Notes: generated by a model from the sequence alone, not told the origin. Positions 1-6,617 are shown, counted from the stretch's first letter. The stretch: DNA of 8,862 nt from Anaerolineales bacterium (GCA_018263655.1 JAANWY010000123.1:1201-10062); one strand, 5' to 3'. Numbers and translations: made by a program.

Positions 1-415
1 TACCTTCCTTGTAGTATTCGCTGACCATGTTACCATACGCGATAGCCAGATCGGGTGGAGCGCCGGCCGCAATTGCCGCCAAGGTAGCTTGTCGCAGATC
101 ACCGTAACCACCCTGCAGAACAGGTTCCACGTCGATGTTCGGGTACTCTTTCTCGAACTGGGCGACCATCTCACTGATCTTTTCTTCCTGCAAGCCAGTC
201 TGAGCATGCCAGAAGGTGATGGTCACCGGTTCGGCGACTTCGATCTGGCTGATCGCGTCTGGGGCAGCAGCTTCCTCGGCTTCTGCCGGCTGCTCAGCCT
301 CCTCGGCTGCGGGTTCCTCAGCGGGTTGGGCCGGCGGTGCGGCCGGCTGCGCGCAGGCCACCACCAACCCAAGGACAACCAACAAACTGAGGGCTAACAG
401 AATTCGTCTAAACAC
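1..415 (-). CDS. ABC transporter sugar-binding lipoprotein, N-terminal part (runs off the window)
   Basis: This is the first 138 codons of an extracellular solute-binding protein of the family 1 (UgpB/MalE-like) type; the rest lies beyond base 1. The GTG start at 415 is chosen because GAGGAGG (421-427) lies 5 bases upstream and because a lipoprotein signal follows at once: basic FRR, a hydrophobic run LLALSLLVVLGLVV, then the lipobox VVAC with Cys at about residue 21. A Pro/Ala/Glu-rich linker of about 35 residues follows. The mature fold begins with VTITFWHAQTG and continues through QFEKEYPNIDVE and PPDLAIAYGN, all characteristic of this family. It should sit outside the membrane, anchored by lipid, and deliver a carbohydrate to permeases encoded further left. 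The ligand cannot be read from the sequence. The gntR gene just upstream on the same strand is a likely regulator. Family call firm, substrate unknown. Confidence 0.9.
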   Translation of the reverse strand, partial: MFRRILLALSLLVVLGLVVACAQPAAPPAQPAEEPAAEEAEQPAEAEEAAAPDAISQIEVAEPVTITFWHAQTGLQEEKISEMVAQFEKEYPNIDVEPVLQGGYGDLRQATLAAIAAGAPPDLAIAYGNMVSEYYKEG

Positions 416-450
416 GGATGCCTCCTCTCTGAATCAAGCGTCAGGATATT

Positions 451-540
451 GGGTATTAGAGATTAGAGATTAGAGATTGGAGATCCTCACCCTGCTCGCC
501 GAAGGTCTCCCAATCTCTAATCTCCAATCGCCAATCTCCG
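451..540. repeat. Imperfect inverted repeat made of TTAGAGAT/TTGGAGAT units
   Basis: The left arm (about 455-486) is built from tandem ATTAGAG units ending in ATTGGAGAT. The right arm (about 504-539) is its near reverse complement (TCTCCCAATCTCTAATCTCC, then CAATCGCCAATCTCC). The result is a long imperfect hairpin with a loop of about 18 bases. It lies 36 bases upstream of the binding-protein start, inside its 5' leader. Low-complexity palindromic repeats of this kind are common intergenic elements in Chloroflexota genomes; that statement is from memory, not from a search. Confidence 0.75.
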
Positions 541-589
541 CCTAGTAGCGCTCGGCAGAAATCCTTCACCAGTTAGACCAAGACAGCAT

Positions 590-661
590 CCCTTCGACAA
601 GCTCAGGACGTCGCCTGAGTAGCGAAGCGTATCGAAGCGACGTCCTGAGTTCATCGAAGGG
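590..661. repeat. Palindromic repeat, CCCTTCGA...GCTCAGGACGTCGC family
   Basis: CCCTTCGA, CAA and GCTCAGGACGTCGC (590-614) are mirrored by GCGACGTCCTGAG, TTCA and TCGAAGGG (637-661), giving arms of about 24 bases around a loop rich in GCGAAGCG. Degenerate relatives follow: GGGTGCGG (660-667) pairs with CCGCACCC (699-706), and CCCTTCGAT...CTCGTCAAGCTCGGGACGTCGCTCAGG covers about 704-769. The same core occurs twice inside uxaE (2976-2994, 3876-3920). The stretch 416-835 holds only repeats; I see no gene and no convincing promoter in it. Confidence 0.8.
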
Positions 662-835
662 GGTGCGGCTCGATCCTAAGTACCGTACTATCCTGAACCC
701 GCACCCTTCGATACGGCCTCCACTGCGTTCCGGCCTACCCCTCGTCAAGCTCGGGACGTCGCTCAGGATGCTAGCCGTGATCTCGATGCCAACTGGTGAC
801 TCATTTATGCCGAGCACTACTATGTCCTCGTTCCA

Positions 836-1663
836 TCAAGGACGTAGAGAGTTAGTGGGAGGGAGTTCCGGCACCCGGCCCGCCAAGGGCTCCCCATTCC
901 GCATGCGAACCACTTCCACCTCGAACCTGCTTCGGTCGCCACGGTGTACTGCGTGATAGTACTCAATGGGACGCCCGTCCTCGAGGTAGCTGACGCTATC
1001 CAGAAGAATCAGTGGCGCCCCTTCCTCGATACTCAGCAGTTCGCTTTCATACTGGTCAGCCGCTACGGCTTCGATTGTGCGGCGCCCGTGCGAGAGTTCA
1101 AAGCCATACTTGTCTTCCAATAGAGCGTACAAAGACTGCGCGCCCCAATCCTCCTCGACCAGCTCAGGGCAAATGTCATAGGGTAGATACGTCGTCACCA
1201 GGAGAATAGGTTCGTCATCGATGGAGCGCAAACGTTCGACAACAATGACCTTGTCGCCGGGCTCAACCTGGAGATAATCAGCGACCTTGCCGGTGGCTGG
1301 CTGAACTTCCCGCATCAATACCTTCGTCACTGGCGTGAGACCCTGGGCCACCATATCTTCGTAGAAGCCGGACAGGTCCTGCATCAAACTCTCGCTGATC
1401 TTGGGCTCCGCAACAAAGGTGCCCTTGCCTTGCTCGCGGTAGAGCAATCCCTCGTATTCCAACTCTCGGAGGGCCTGGCGCACCACGGTGCGGCTAATGC
1501 CGAAAGTCTGGCACAGTTCGGTTTCAGAAGGGAGCCGCTGCCGTGGTTGCCATTTTCCGCCCTCAATCTCCTGCCGGAGCAACTCCTTGAGCTGGAAGTA
1601 GAGGGGTAACGGACTATCCTTCTTGATCGTATCGCTGCGGTCGAGTGTTGTGCGCTCGCTCAA
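836..1663 (-). CDS. GntR-family transcriptional regulator, HutC/UTRA subfamily
   Basis: This is a 275-residue one-component DNA-binding regulator. The winged helix-turn-helix covers about residues 18-85: PLYFQLKELLRQEIEGG, then LPSETELCQTFGISRTVVRQ and ALRELEYEGLLYREQGKGTFV, the standard GntR signature. A UTRA ligand-binding domain follows (about 100-250) with DLSGFYEDMVAQGL, KVIVVERLRSIDDEPI, YGFELSHGRRTIEAV and IEYYHAVHRGDRSRFEVEV. UTRA domains bind small effectors, often sugar phosphates or amino acids. The start is a TTG at 1663, with GGAG 8 bases upstream; an ATG a little further upstream is out of frame. A consensus promoter lies at 1733-1761. The protein is slightly longer than usual (about 240-250) because of its C-terminal tail. 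Its position suggests control of the sugar transporter downstream. The TTGTACGGACAA site at 7245 is another possible target. Confidence 0.93.
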   Translation of the reverse strand: MSERTTLDRSDTIKKDSPLPLYFQLKELLRQEIEGGKWQPRQRLPSETELCQTFGISRTVVRQALRELEYEGLLYREQGKGTFVAEPKISESLMQDLSGFYEDMVAQGLTPVTKVLMREVQPATGKVADYLQVEPGDKVIVVERLRSIDDEPILLVTTYLPYDICPELVEEDWGAQSLYALLEDKYGFELSHGRRTIEAVAADQYESELLSIEEGAPLILLDSVSYLEDGRPIEYYHAVHRGDRSRFEVEVVRMRNGEPLAGRVPELPPTNSLRP

Positions 1664-1695
1664 GAACCCTGCTCCATGTTCAACTACCGTTACGT

Positions 1696-1710
1696 CATGA
1701 TGTTGTCATG
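1696..1710. promoter_or_regulatory. Inverted repeat in the gntR leader, possible operator
   Basis: CATGA-TGTTG-TCATG is a perfect 5-bp inverted repeat around 5 bases, overlapping a direct repeat TTGTCATGTTGT. It lies 23 bases downstream of the gntR -10 box and 33 bases upstream of the TTG start, a position that would suit autoregulation. It does not match the TTGT-N4-ACAA site at 7245, so the same regulator need not bind both. Confidence 0.35.
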
Positions 1711-1732
1711 TTGTAATGATAAGCTTGCCCGT

Positions 1733-1761
1733 ATTATAAGGATAGCGCCGGAACTTGTCAA
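1733..1761 (-). promoter_or_regulatory. Consensus promoter for gntR
   Basis: On the minus strand TTGACA (1756-1761) and TATAAT (1733-1738) are both perfect consensus hexamers separated by exactly 17 bases. The expected transcript starts near 1726 and has a leader of about 60 bases before the TTG start of gntR. Confidence 0.85.
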
Positions 1762-1797
1762 ACCAGCGCAATCGCATGAAAACCCGAACGGGCAATA

Positions 1798-1874
1798 TCG
1801 GTCAAACTCCTGGGTTCAGTGGCCGATTTTGACCGAGACAATCGAGTTTGTCGCTTCAATCCGCTCATTGAAGC
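1798..1874. repeat. Cluster of three hairpins between gntR and uxaE
   Basis: Three adjoining perfect inverted repeats are visible: TCGGTCAAA (1798-1806) with TTTGACCGA (1828-1836); GACAA (1837-1841) with TTGTC (1848-1852); and GCTTCAAT (1853-1860) with ATTGAAGC (1867-1874). They lie end to end without gaps, so the region could fold into a compact RNA or cruciform structure. The cluster is upstream of the gntR promoter and lies in no convincing gene. No T-run follows, so it is not an obvious intrinsic terminator. Confidence 0.5.
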
Positions 1875-1989
1875 AGATGCGAAGGCCGTTAAGTACCTGC
1901 CTTGACGCCCAAAATGACTGTTACATGGAATGTTTAGACTGGGCTTTTTGGCCAATCTGCCTCCAAGAATTCGATTCCGGATTGGACCC

Positions 1990-2295
1990 TATTGCGTCCC
2001 TCATATTGTCATCCCTTCGCTGCGCTCGAGGGCAGGTCTGAGCGGCTCAGTAAGATACTGACATAGTCGAAGTTGCCTTCTCAGCTTATCTACTCTCATA
2101 GTCGAAAGTGGGAAAGCGAAGAATCTCCGTCGATACGTCCAATCCAAGACCAGCGGTGTCCTCCACTGTAAGGTTTCGCGGAGATTCTTCACTCCGCTTG
2201 TCTGCCTTATGAACGTTTTGCCAAAATTAGATATCACGAAGGATATGGCGGTCGCTGACAGTTGGACGCCGCTCCGTTCAGAATGACAGATAGGC
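1990..2295. repeat. Degenerate palindromic repeat island
   Basis: The stretch is a patchwork of repeat remnants. ATTGTCATCCCTTCGCTGCG and GCTCGAGGGCAGG cover about 2004-2037. GAAGAATCTCCG (2118-2129) is the exact reverse complement of CGGAGATTCTTC (2179-2190). GCTCCGTTCAGAATGACAG covers about 2271-2290. The last two resemble the two halves of a dispersed GAGATTCTTCGCT...CAGAATGACA repeat split by an insertion. I see no gene in 1762-2368; the open frames there are short, have no recognisable domain and run through the repeats. Confidence 0.6.
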
Positions 2296-2368
2296 GGAAT
2301 CGACTCTTTCGACGTGAAAACGGACTCTAATCATTCCATGTTGTTCAGTATTCAGTTGTGTGAAGACG

Positions 2369-2438
2369 ACGTATTGCGTGATGCATATTGCGTAAGGGTT
2401 GATTTCAACCGTTACGCAGTACGCAATACGCATCACGT
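2369..2438. repeat. Long imperfect hairpin just past the uxaE stop
   Basis: The left arm 2369-2401 (ACGTATTGCGTGATGCATAT, then TGCGTAAGGGTTG) and the right arm 2406-2438 (CAACCGTTACGCAGTACGCA, then ATACGCATCACGT) are near reverse complements, with GGTTG-ATTT-CAACC at the tip. The hairpin begins 6 bases after the uxaE stop codon, so it would form at the 3' end of the lacI-uxaE transcript, where it could stabilise the message. No U-tract follows, so terminator function is uncertain. The TACGCAATACGCA units look like a dispersed genomic repeat. Confidence 0.75.
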
Positions 2439-2444
2439 ACGCCG

Positions 2445-4097
2445 CTATCTCTCTTCATCAAACGGCGCCAGGTGGCGCTCGAAATGCTTCTCCAGCACGT
2501 CGTAGTACGCTTCCTCATCAGCTTCCAACGCGCCCAGCAGGCGATCGCGGAAGCGGTAGCCGCCAGCGCCGTCCCGCATCGTCAGCACCGAGCCAAAGGT
2601 CACGTGCAGCACCTGCCGGCCATCGAACTGATCCAACACCGACGTCAGTTCCTCGTCAGCCAGCTCAGCCGGCGTGGGGACCTTGCCCGGCTCGGCGGAA
2701 ACGTGATACGTGGCCTTGTCGGTTTCGTAGCGGTCCAGGCCGAAGGCCAGAATTTCGCGGAAGAGTTCGGGATCGATGCCGGCGATGGCCCGCAAGGCTT
2801 CCAGGTACGAGGTGCCGGCCGTCTTCACATGCACCAGGTCGCCGGCCTGGCGTGAGAAAGCAGGATACAGGCTGAACTTGTCCGATCCCGAGTGCAAACT
2901 CAGCTTGTACGGACCCAAGTGCTCGGCGATGGCGACGTGCTGGGCGAAGCTCTCCTCGAATTCCTCCAGAGCCTCCCCTGAGCTTGTCGAAGGGTCGCCG
3001 ATGTAGTCGACGCCCTTCTCGAAACGACCCACGTAGCGCGGCGCCAGGCTCACCCACTCGACACCCAGCCGGCGCAGCTCGCTGGCGACGAAGAAGTGCT
3101 CCAACACGGTAGTCGGCGTCTCCGTCTCATCCACCGACATCTCCAGCTCGAACGGTTCAGCCCCCATGCGCTCGGCCAGATGGCGATACATCACCGCCGT
3201 ATGAGCCACCGCTCGGCTGTACTTGGCCGCTGCCCGCAGCAACGATTCTTCGTCAAAAGTGAGGCTGAAGTCGCCGAGATCGAAAGTTTGATCCTGATAC
3301 AGGTCGCGTAACTTCGCCGGCGCAGCATCGAGCGCGCGCCACGGCAAATCTTCAACCTTCTTCTCCAAGGTGGCCGGCTCGTCGGCATCCGCGGCGTTGT
3401 CCACGTATTCGCTGGGATCGATGGTGTAGAAGGTGAAGCCGGCCTCGACACAGACGTCGATATCGTCGGTCGTCATCAGGTGATCGGCGTCAGCGCCGAA
3501 GCCGCCGCGCCAGCCCTCCTCGAACACGCCCCACGTCGCGTCATCCATGACCTCCTCGGGCGTGCGGTCCGTGCGCGTCATCTCGCGGATGGACTGTTGG
3601 GCGAAGATGGGCAGCATGTCGTGCTTGCGCGCAGCGCGAACGTGGCCCGGCGTCGCCAGGCCCAGCCGATCCCCAAAGCCGAAAGATTTCTCAAGGCCGA
3701 GCACGGTGGGCGCGGTGAAGGGGAGAGCATCTCGCAGCGCCTCAGCGTTAGCGTGACTGGTCGGGCAAACCTGCAGGACCAGGTCCTCTTCTTCGAACTC
3801 GACGAATTCTTCGCTTCCCGCGAAGGCCGGCAGGGCCTCGTAGGACACGATACCCAGCCACTTCTCCGTGCCACGCCCTGAGCCCTTCGACAAGCTCAGG
3901 ACGGCGCCCTTCGAAGGGTCGCGCCGGCCCAGAAAGAAAAGACTACGCCGGGCGGCGGTGATAGATCTTGGATAGATCGTCAGATCGCTGAGGCGGCCTA
4001 ACTGGGTTTCAAGGTCATTCGCTTCCTCCCGGGAAAACGGGGGCTTCAGTTCTGAAACATGCAGCAATTCGATGATAGAAGACATGGGGTCACTCAT
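2445..4097 (-). CDS. uxaE: Tagaturonate epimerase (UxaE family)
   Basis: This 550-residue cytoplasmic protein resembles UxaE, which interconverts D-tagaturonate and D-fructuronate and so links galacturonate to the glucuronate route. Visible family features are the N-terminal SLFFLGRR and WLGIVSYEALP, the strongly conserved-looking GFGDRLGLATPGH (140-152), IFAQQSIREMTRT, GFGADADHLMT, the ELEMSVDETETPTT strand and LSLHSGSDKFSLYP (about 399-412), whose His, Asp and Lys are candidate metal or substrate residues. ATG 4097 overlaps the lacI stop (ATGAGTGA), implying translational coupling; ATG 4085 is the alternative. The in-frame ATG at 4154 would lie deep in lacI and is rejected. Two short segments, residues 60-74 (DPSKGAVLSLSKGSG) and about 368-374 (DPSTSSG), are translated genomic repeats and make the protein longer than Thermotoga UxaE (about 480). 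Family call is from motif memory, not a search. Confidence 0.83.
   Translation of the reverse strand: MSDPMSSIIELLHVSELKPPFSREEANDLETQLGRLSDLTIYPRSITAARRSLFFLGRRDPSKGAVLSLSKGSGRGTEKWLGIVSYEALPAFAGSEEFVEFEEEDLVLQVCPTSHANAEALRDALPFTAPTVLGLEKSFGFGDRLGLATPGHVRAARKHDMLPIFAQQSIREMTRTDRTPEEVMDDATWGVFEEGWRGGFGADADHLMTTDDIDVCVEAGFTFYTIDPSEYVDNAADADEPATLEKKVEDLPWRALDAAPAKLRDLYQDQTFDLGDFSLTFDEESLLRAAAKYSRAVAHTAVMYRHLAERMGAEPFELEMSVDETETPTTVLEHFFVASELRRLGVEWVSLAPRYVGRFEKGVDYIGDPSTSSGEALEEFEESFAQHVAIAEHLGPYKLSLHSGSDKFSLYPAFSRQAGDLVHVKTAGTSYLEALRAIAGIDPELFREILAFGLDRYETDKATYHVSAEPGKVPTPAELADEELTSVLDQFDGRQVLHVTFGSVLTMRDGAGGYRFRDRLLGALEADEEAYYDVLEKHFERHLAPFDEER
2976..2994. repeat. Palindromic repeat copy inside uxaE, short
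   Basis: CCCTGAGCTTGTCGAAGGG matches the core of the 590-661 element. Read on the coding strand it supplies about seven in-frame residues, DPSTSSG, between YIG and EALEEFEESF, so the frame is kept. It probably lies in a surface loop ahead of the HSGSDK region. Confidence 0.8.
3876..3920. repeat. Palindromic repeat copy inside uxaE, long
   Basis: CCCTGAG, CCCTTCGACAAGCTCAGGACG and GCGCCCTTCGAAGGGTCGCG form a 45-bp copy of the same repeat family. On the coding strand it gives 15 in-frame residues, DPSKGAVLSLSKGSG, between the strand SLFFLGRR and GRGTEKWLGIV. It is read in a different orientation from the 2976 copy, so the two peptides differ. Confidence 0.85.
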
Positions 4098-5097
4098 TCT
4101 CGATAGGGGCGCTTGTAGATTCACGTACAACCAGCCGGCAGGGCAACAACGCATCAGCTACGGGTCGTTCGGCAAGCAGATCAAAGAGTATTTGCATCGC
4201 CCGATTTCCCATTTTGAGTCTCGGTTGGTGCACGGTGGTCAAAGCCGGCGCCACGTACCAACTGGGCGCAATGTTGTCAAAGCCTACCACCGACAGCTCG
4301 CCCGGCACGTGGATGTCACGTTCGCGTGCCGCCAGCAGAACGCCAACGGCCGTCCGATCATTGTAGCAGAACACAGCCGTCACGCCGGCGTCCAGCAAGG
4401 GACCTAACCCCAATCGGCCATTCTTTATGTCATCCATCGTGTCAGGCACGGTGGACCAATCGGGGTCAACAGTGATGCCGGCCTGCTCCAGTTCAGCCTG
4501 CCAGCCGGCTTGTCGTCGCCGATTCGAGGGTGGCCGAAGGCCGCAGCCGATATAGCCAACGCGCTGATGGCCCAGCTCCACGAGGTGGCGCACCGCCAAG
4601 CGCGCTCCCGCCTCGTCATCGGCCGAAACAGAGTAGACGTAGTCACTGTCGGCTTGATTATTCACGAGAACGATGGGCACGCGAAGCCGCTCTAGATGAT
4701 CGCCATACAGACGACCGACGCGCGAAGCCACGACAATGACACCGTCCACGCGCCGGCGGTGGAAAGTCTCAACAATCTCCATCTCGCGATCGGGGTCGGC
4801 GTGAGATGAGCAGAGAAAGACACTGTAGCCGGCCTCCGTGGCTAGACCCTCAACCCCGTCAACGATTCGATCGACGAACGGATCAGAAATGGACGTGACA
4901 ACTAGACCAATGGTTCGCGTTTGGCGGGTCACCAGGCTTTGAGCAACAGCACTCGGCGTGTACCCCATTTCTGCTGCGAGACTCTGAATGCGGGCAGCAG
5001 TCTCTGGGTTCACGAGAGGACTGTCTCGCAAAGCACGCGAGACAGTAGAATGGGAAACACCAGCAGCTTTAGCGATGTCCTTGATGGAAACACTCAC
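4090..5097 (-). CDS. LacI-family transcriptional regulator
   Basis: This 335-residue repressor has a LacI helix-turn-helix at residues 4-50 (SIKDIAKAAGVSHSTVSRAL, then VNPETAARIQSLAAEMGYTP), including the hinge-helix region SAVAQSLVTRQT. A type 1 periplasmic-binding-protein fold follows: TIGLVVTSISDPFVDRIVDG, VDGVIVVASR, VPIVLVNNQ, HLVELGHQRVGYIG, AVFCYNDRTAVGVLLAA, LSVVGFDNI and ALTTVHQPRLKMG. Length is typical. The start is GTG at 5097 with AAGG closely upstream; no ATG gives the full HTH. The gene overlaps uxaE by 8 bases, so the two form an operon. The perfect palindrome at 5146-5159, just downstream of its own -10, is the likely autoregulatory operator. The effector is unknown; a hexuronate or its intermediate is inferred from the partner gene. 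Confidence 0.95.
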   Translation of the reverse strand: MSVSIKDIAKAAGVSHSTVSRALRDSPLVNPETAARIQSLAAEMGYTPSAVAQSLVTRQTRTIGLVVTSISDPFVDRIVDGVEGLATEAGYSVFLCSSHADPDREMEIVETFHRRRVDGVIVVASRVGRLYGDHLERLRVPIVLVNNQADSDYVYSVSADDEAGARLAVRHLVELGHQRVGYIGCGLRPPSNRRRQAGWQAELEQAGITVDPDWSTVPDTMDDIKNGRLGLGPLLDAGVTAVFCYNDRTAVGVLLAARERDIHVPGELSVVGFDNIAPSWYVAPALTTVHQPRLKMGNRAMQILFDLLAERPVADALLPCRLVVRESTSAPIENE

Positions 5098-5145
5098 GAC
5101 CTTGACCCAAAATGAATAAGTCAGAACGAGCCAACACTAGCGGTC

Positions 5146-5159
5146 TGCACACGTGTGCA
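5146..5159. promoter_or_regulatory. Probable LacI-family operator
   Basis: TGCACACGTGTGCA is a perfect 14-bp palindrome with a central CpG, the usual symmetry of LacI-family sites. It begins 12 bases after the -10 box at 5172-5177 and so covers roughly +5 to +20 of the transcript, 48 bases before the lacI start. Bound repressor there would block initiation or early elongation of lacI-uxaE. Confidence 0.75.
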
Positions 5160-5171
5160 AAACCAATGCTT

Positions 5172-5200
5172 ATTATACCAAAAGCCGGCGCCGATGTCAA
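5172..5200 (-). promoter_or_regulatory. Consensus promoter for lacI-uxaE
   Basis: On the minus strand TTGACA (5195-5200) and TATAAT (5172-5177) are perfect hexamers 17 bases apart. The flanks, TTGACATCG and TTTTGGTATAATAA, closely match the promoter at 7261-7289. Confidence 0.88.
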
Positions 5201-5250
5201 GAGTTTTTTGAGCATGGTTCAATTGAGGCGGAAAACACCTTGACACTTTT

Positions 5251-5335
5251 GGGTAGCAGGCCAACCGTGTTGGCCGTCGAAAGCGAGCCAAACTTCGCAT
5301 TTCGGAGCCGCCCAACGCGGTTGGGCTAACTACCC
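5251..5335. repeat. 85-bp inverted-repeat element with GGGTAG/CTACCC ends
   Basis: The left arm (GGGTAGCAGGCCAACCGTGT, then TGGCCG) and the reverse complement of the right arm (GGGTAGTTAGCCCAACCGCG, then TTGGGCG) match over about 27 bases. Each arm is itself a small hairpin (CCAAC-CGT-GTTGG and CCCAAC-GCG-GTTGGG). It fills the gap between the anmK stop (5349) and the lacI promoter and may end anmK transcription on the minus strand, though no T-run is present. It shares its GGGTAG termini with the element at 7301-7476. Confidence 0.75.
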
Positions 5336-5348
5336 ATGGTGTTAATTG

Positions 5349-6617
5349 TCAACCAGGGTTCTGGCCAAACTGAACCATGCCGTATTTTGAGCCGGTTTTA
5401 CGATTTACCCAGTTCCCACCTGGCGTAATGTCGCCCAGCACCGTCGCATGCTGCGCCCCCGTGCACGCCGGCAACGTTCCCGGGTAATGGTGCCAGGTCG
5501 CATAGGCCAAGATGGCGAAAGCCACAGCCTCCTTGGCCTCCGCCGGCACACCCCATACATCAATGGGCGTTATGTCAACCGACGGCAGTCGTTCGCGCAG
5601 CATCGCCATAAGCGTCGCATTCTGTGTGCCACCGCCGCTCACGATGATCTCATCTACTGGCGGCAGGAAGTCGCGATACACCCGCGCAATGGAGGCGGCA
5701 GTGAGGGCCGTGACTGTCGCCACGATGTCGACGTCGGCCAGGCCCCGAGCTTGGCCCTGAGCCCACAGTTGTGCGCCAAACTGGGCGCCAAACACCTCTC
5801 GCCCCGTCGTCTTGGGCGGTGACCGCTGAAGATACGGATGCGCCATCCACTCCGCCAACAACTCTTCATCCGCCTGGCCGGCACTCGCCAGTTGCCCGTC
5901 CTGATCGTACGACCACTCCCCGTCCGTCGCCCGGCGCGCTGCATCATCGATGAGCATGTTGCCTGGCCCCGTGTCGAAGGCGAAAGCGTCGGAAGGTGTG
6001 TCGCAGCGCGGCGGCAGGAAGGTCACGTTGGCGATGCCGCCAATGTTTTGCGCGGCGCGGGCTTCGGTCTCGTGGCTGAAGAGCAGCCAATCTACGTAGC
6101 TGACCAGCGGCGCTCCGTGCCCGCCGGCGGCCATATCGCGTGCCCGGAAGTTGCTGACCGTGGTGATGCCGGTCCGTTCGGCGATGACGGCGCCCTCACC
6201 GAGCTGAAGCGTGGCGCCCGGCGTCCCCTCGGCCGGCGGGATGTGCCACACTGTCTGGCCGTGAGAGCCAATCAGATCCACCTTCTGAGGCGTAAAACCA
6301 GCCGCCTCGATCACCTCTAGCGCAGCGCCGGCGAACGCCTCGCCGATGGCGAAGTTGACCCGACAGACGCGGTCCACCGTGCCGGTGTCAGGCCGGAAGC
6401 AAGCGAAGATTTCCTGACGCAGTTCTGGATCGTAGGCGACGTGGACGTGCTGACGTAACGAGAGGTCTATCCCGTCATCATCGCCGGCGCCGGGCGGCCG
6501 GCCCTCGATTTCAACCAAGACGGCATCAATCCCATCCACTGACGTGCCGGACATCAATCCGATGACGTGCATTCTGCTGACGTGCATTCTGCTGACGTGC
6601 ATTCTGCTGACGTGCAT
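5349..6617 (-). CDS. anmK: Anhydro-N-acetylmuramic acid kinase
   Basis: AnmK cleaves and phosphorylates 1,6-anhydro-MurNAc with ATP to MurNAc-6-phosphate in cell-wall recycling. Numbered from the 6617 ATG (422 residues), the family motifs are intact: GLMSGTSVDGID (20-31, ATP phosphate binding), GSHGQTVWH (117-125), NFRARDMAAGGHGAPLV with the catalytic Asp at 161, NIGGIANVT, FDTGPGNMLID (214-224), EIIVSGGGTQNATLM and AEAKEAVAFAILA. The start region holds a 15-bp tandem repeat giving in-frame ATGs at 6617, 6602, 6587 and 6572 and the peptide MHVSR three times. I choose 6617 because GGAGAG (6623-6628) lies 5 bases upstream; 6572 corresponds to the normal family N-terminus (407 residues). A tail of about 20 residues follows the usual GDITPGGNW end. 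The start overlaps the hydrolase reading frame, so the two were one operon. MurQ, the usual next enzyme, is not in this window. Confidence 0.94.
   Translation of the reverse strand: MHVSRMHVSRMHVSRMHVIGLMSGTSVDGIDAVLVEIEGRPPGAGDDDGIDLSLRQHVHVAYDPELRQEIFACFRPDTGTVDRVCRVNFAIGEAFAGAALEVIEAAGFTPQKVDLIGSHGQTVWHIPPAEGTPGATLQLGEGAVIAERTGITTVSNFRARDMAAGGHGAPLVSYVDWLLFSHETEARAAQNIGGIANVTFLPPRCDTPSDAFAFDTGPGNMLIDDAARRATDGEWSYDQDGQLASAGQADEELLAEWMAHPYLQRSPPKTTGREVFGAQFGAQLWAQGQARGLADVDIVATVTALTAASIARVYRDFLPPVDEIIVSGGGTQNATLMAMLRERLPSVDITPIDVWGVPAEAKEAVAFAILAYATWHHYPGTLPACTGAQHATVLGDITPGGNWVNRKTGSKYGMVQFGQNPG

Noticed and set aside
89..473. Plus-strand frames opposite the binding-protein gene
   Set aside because: They are antisense shadows; the minus-strand frame has a lipobox, a ribosome site and family motifs.
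451..540. Possible CRISPR array from the repeated ATTAGAG units
   Set aside because: The units are directly adjacent, with no spacers, and form an inverted repeat.
1676..2041. 121-codon open frame on the plus strand between gntR and uxaE
   Set aside because: It runs over the gntR promoter, the hairpin cluster and a palindromic repeat, has no ribosome site and no recognisable domain.
2445..3881. Long plus-strand and other-frame open frames across uxaE
   Set aside because: They are high-GC shadow frames with Arg/Pro/Ser-rich composition and no domains.
4098..4154. Longer uxaE start at 4154
   Set aside because: It would read through lacI coding sequence and add 19 residues unlike the family; the ATGAGTGA overlap start fits better.
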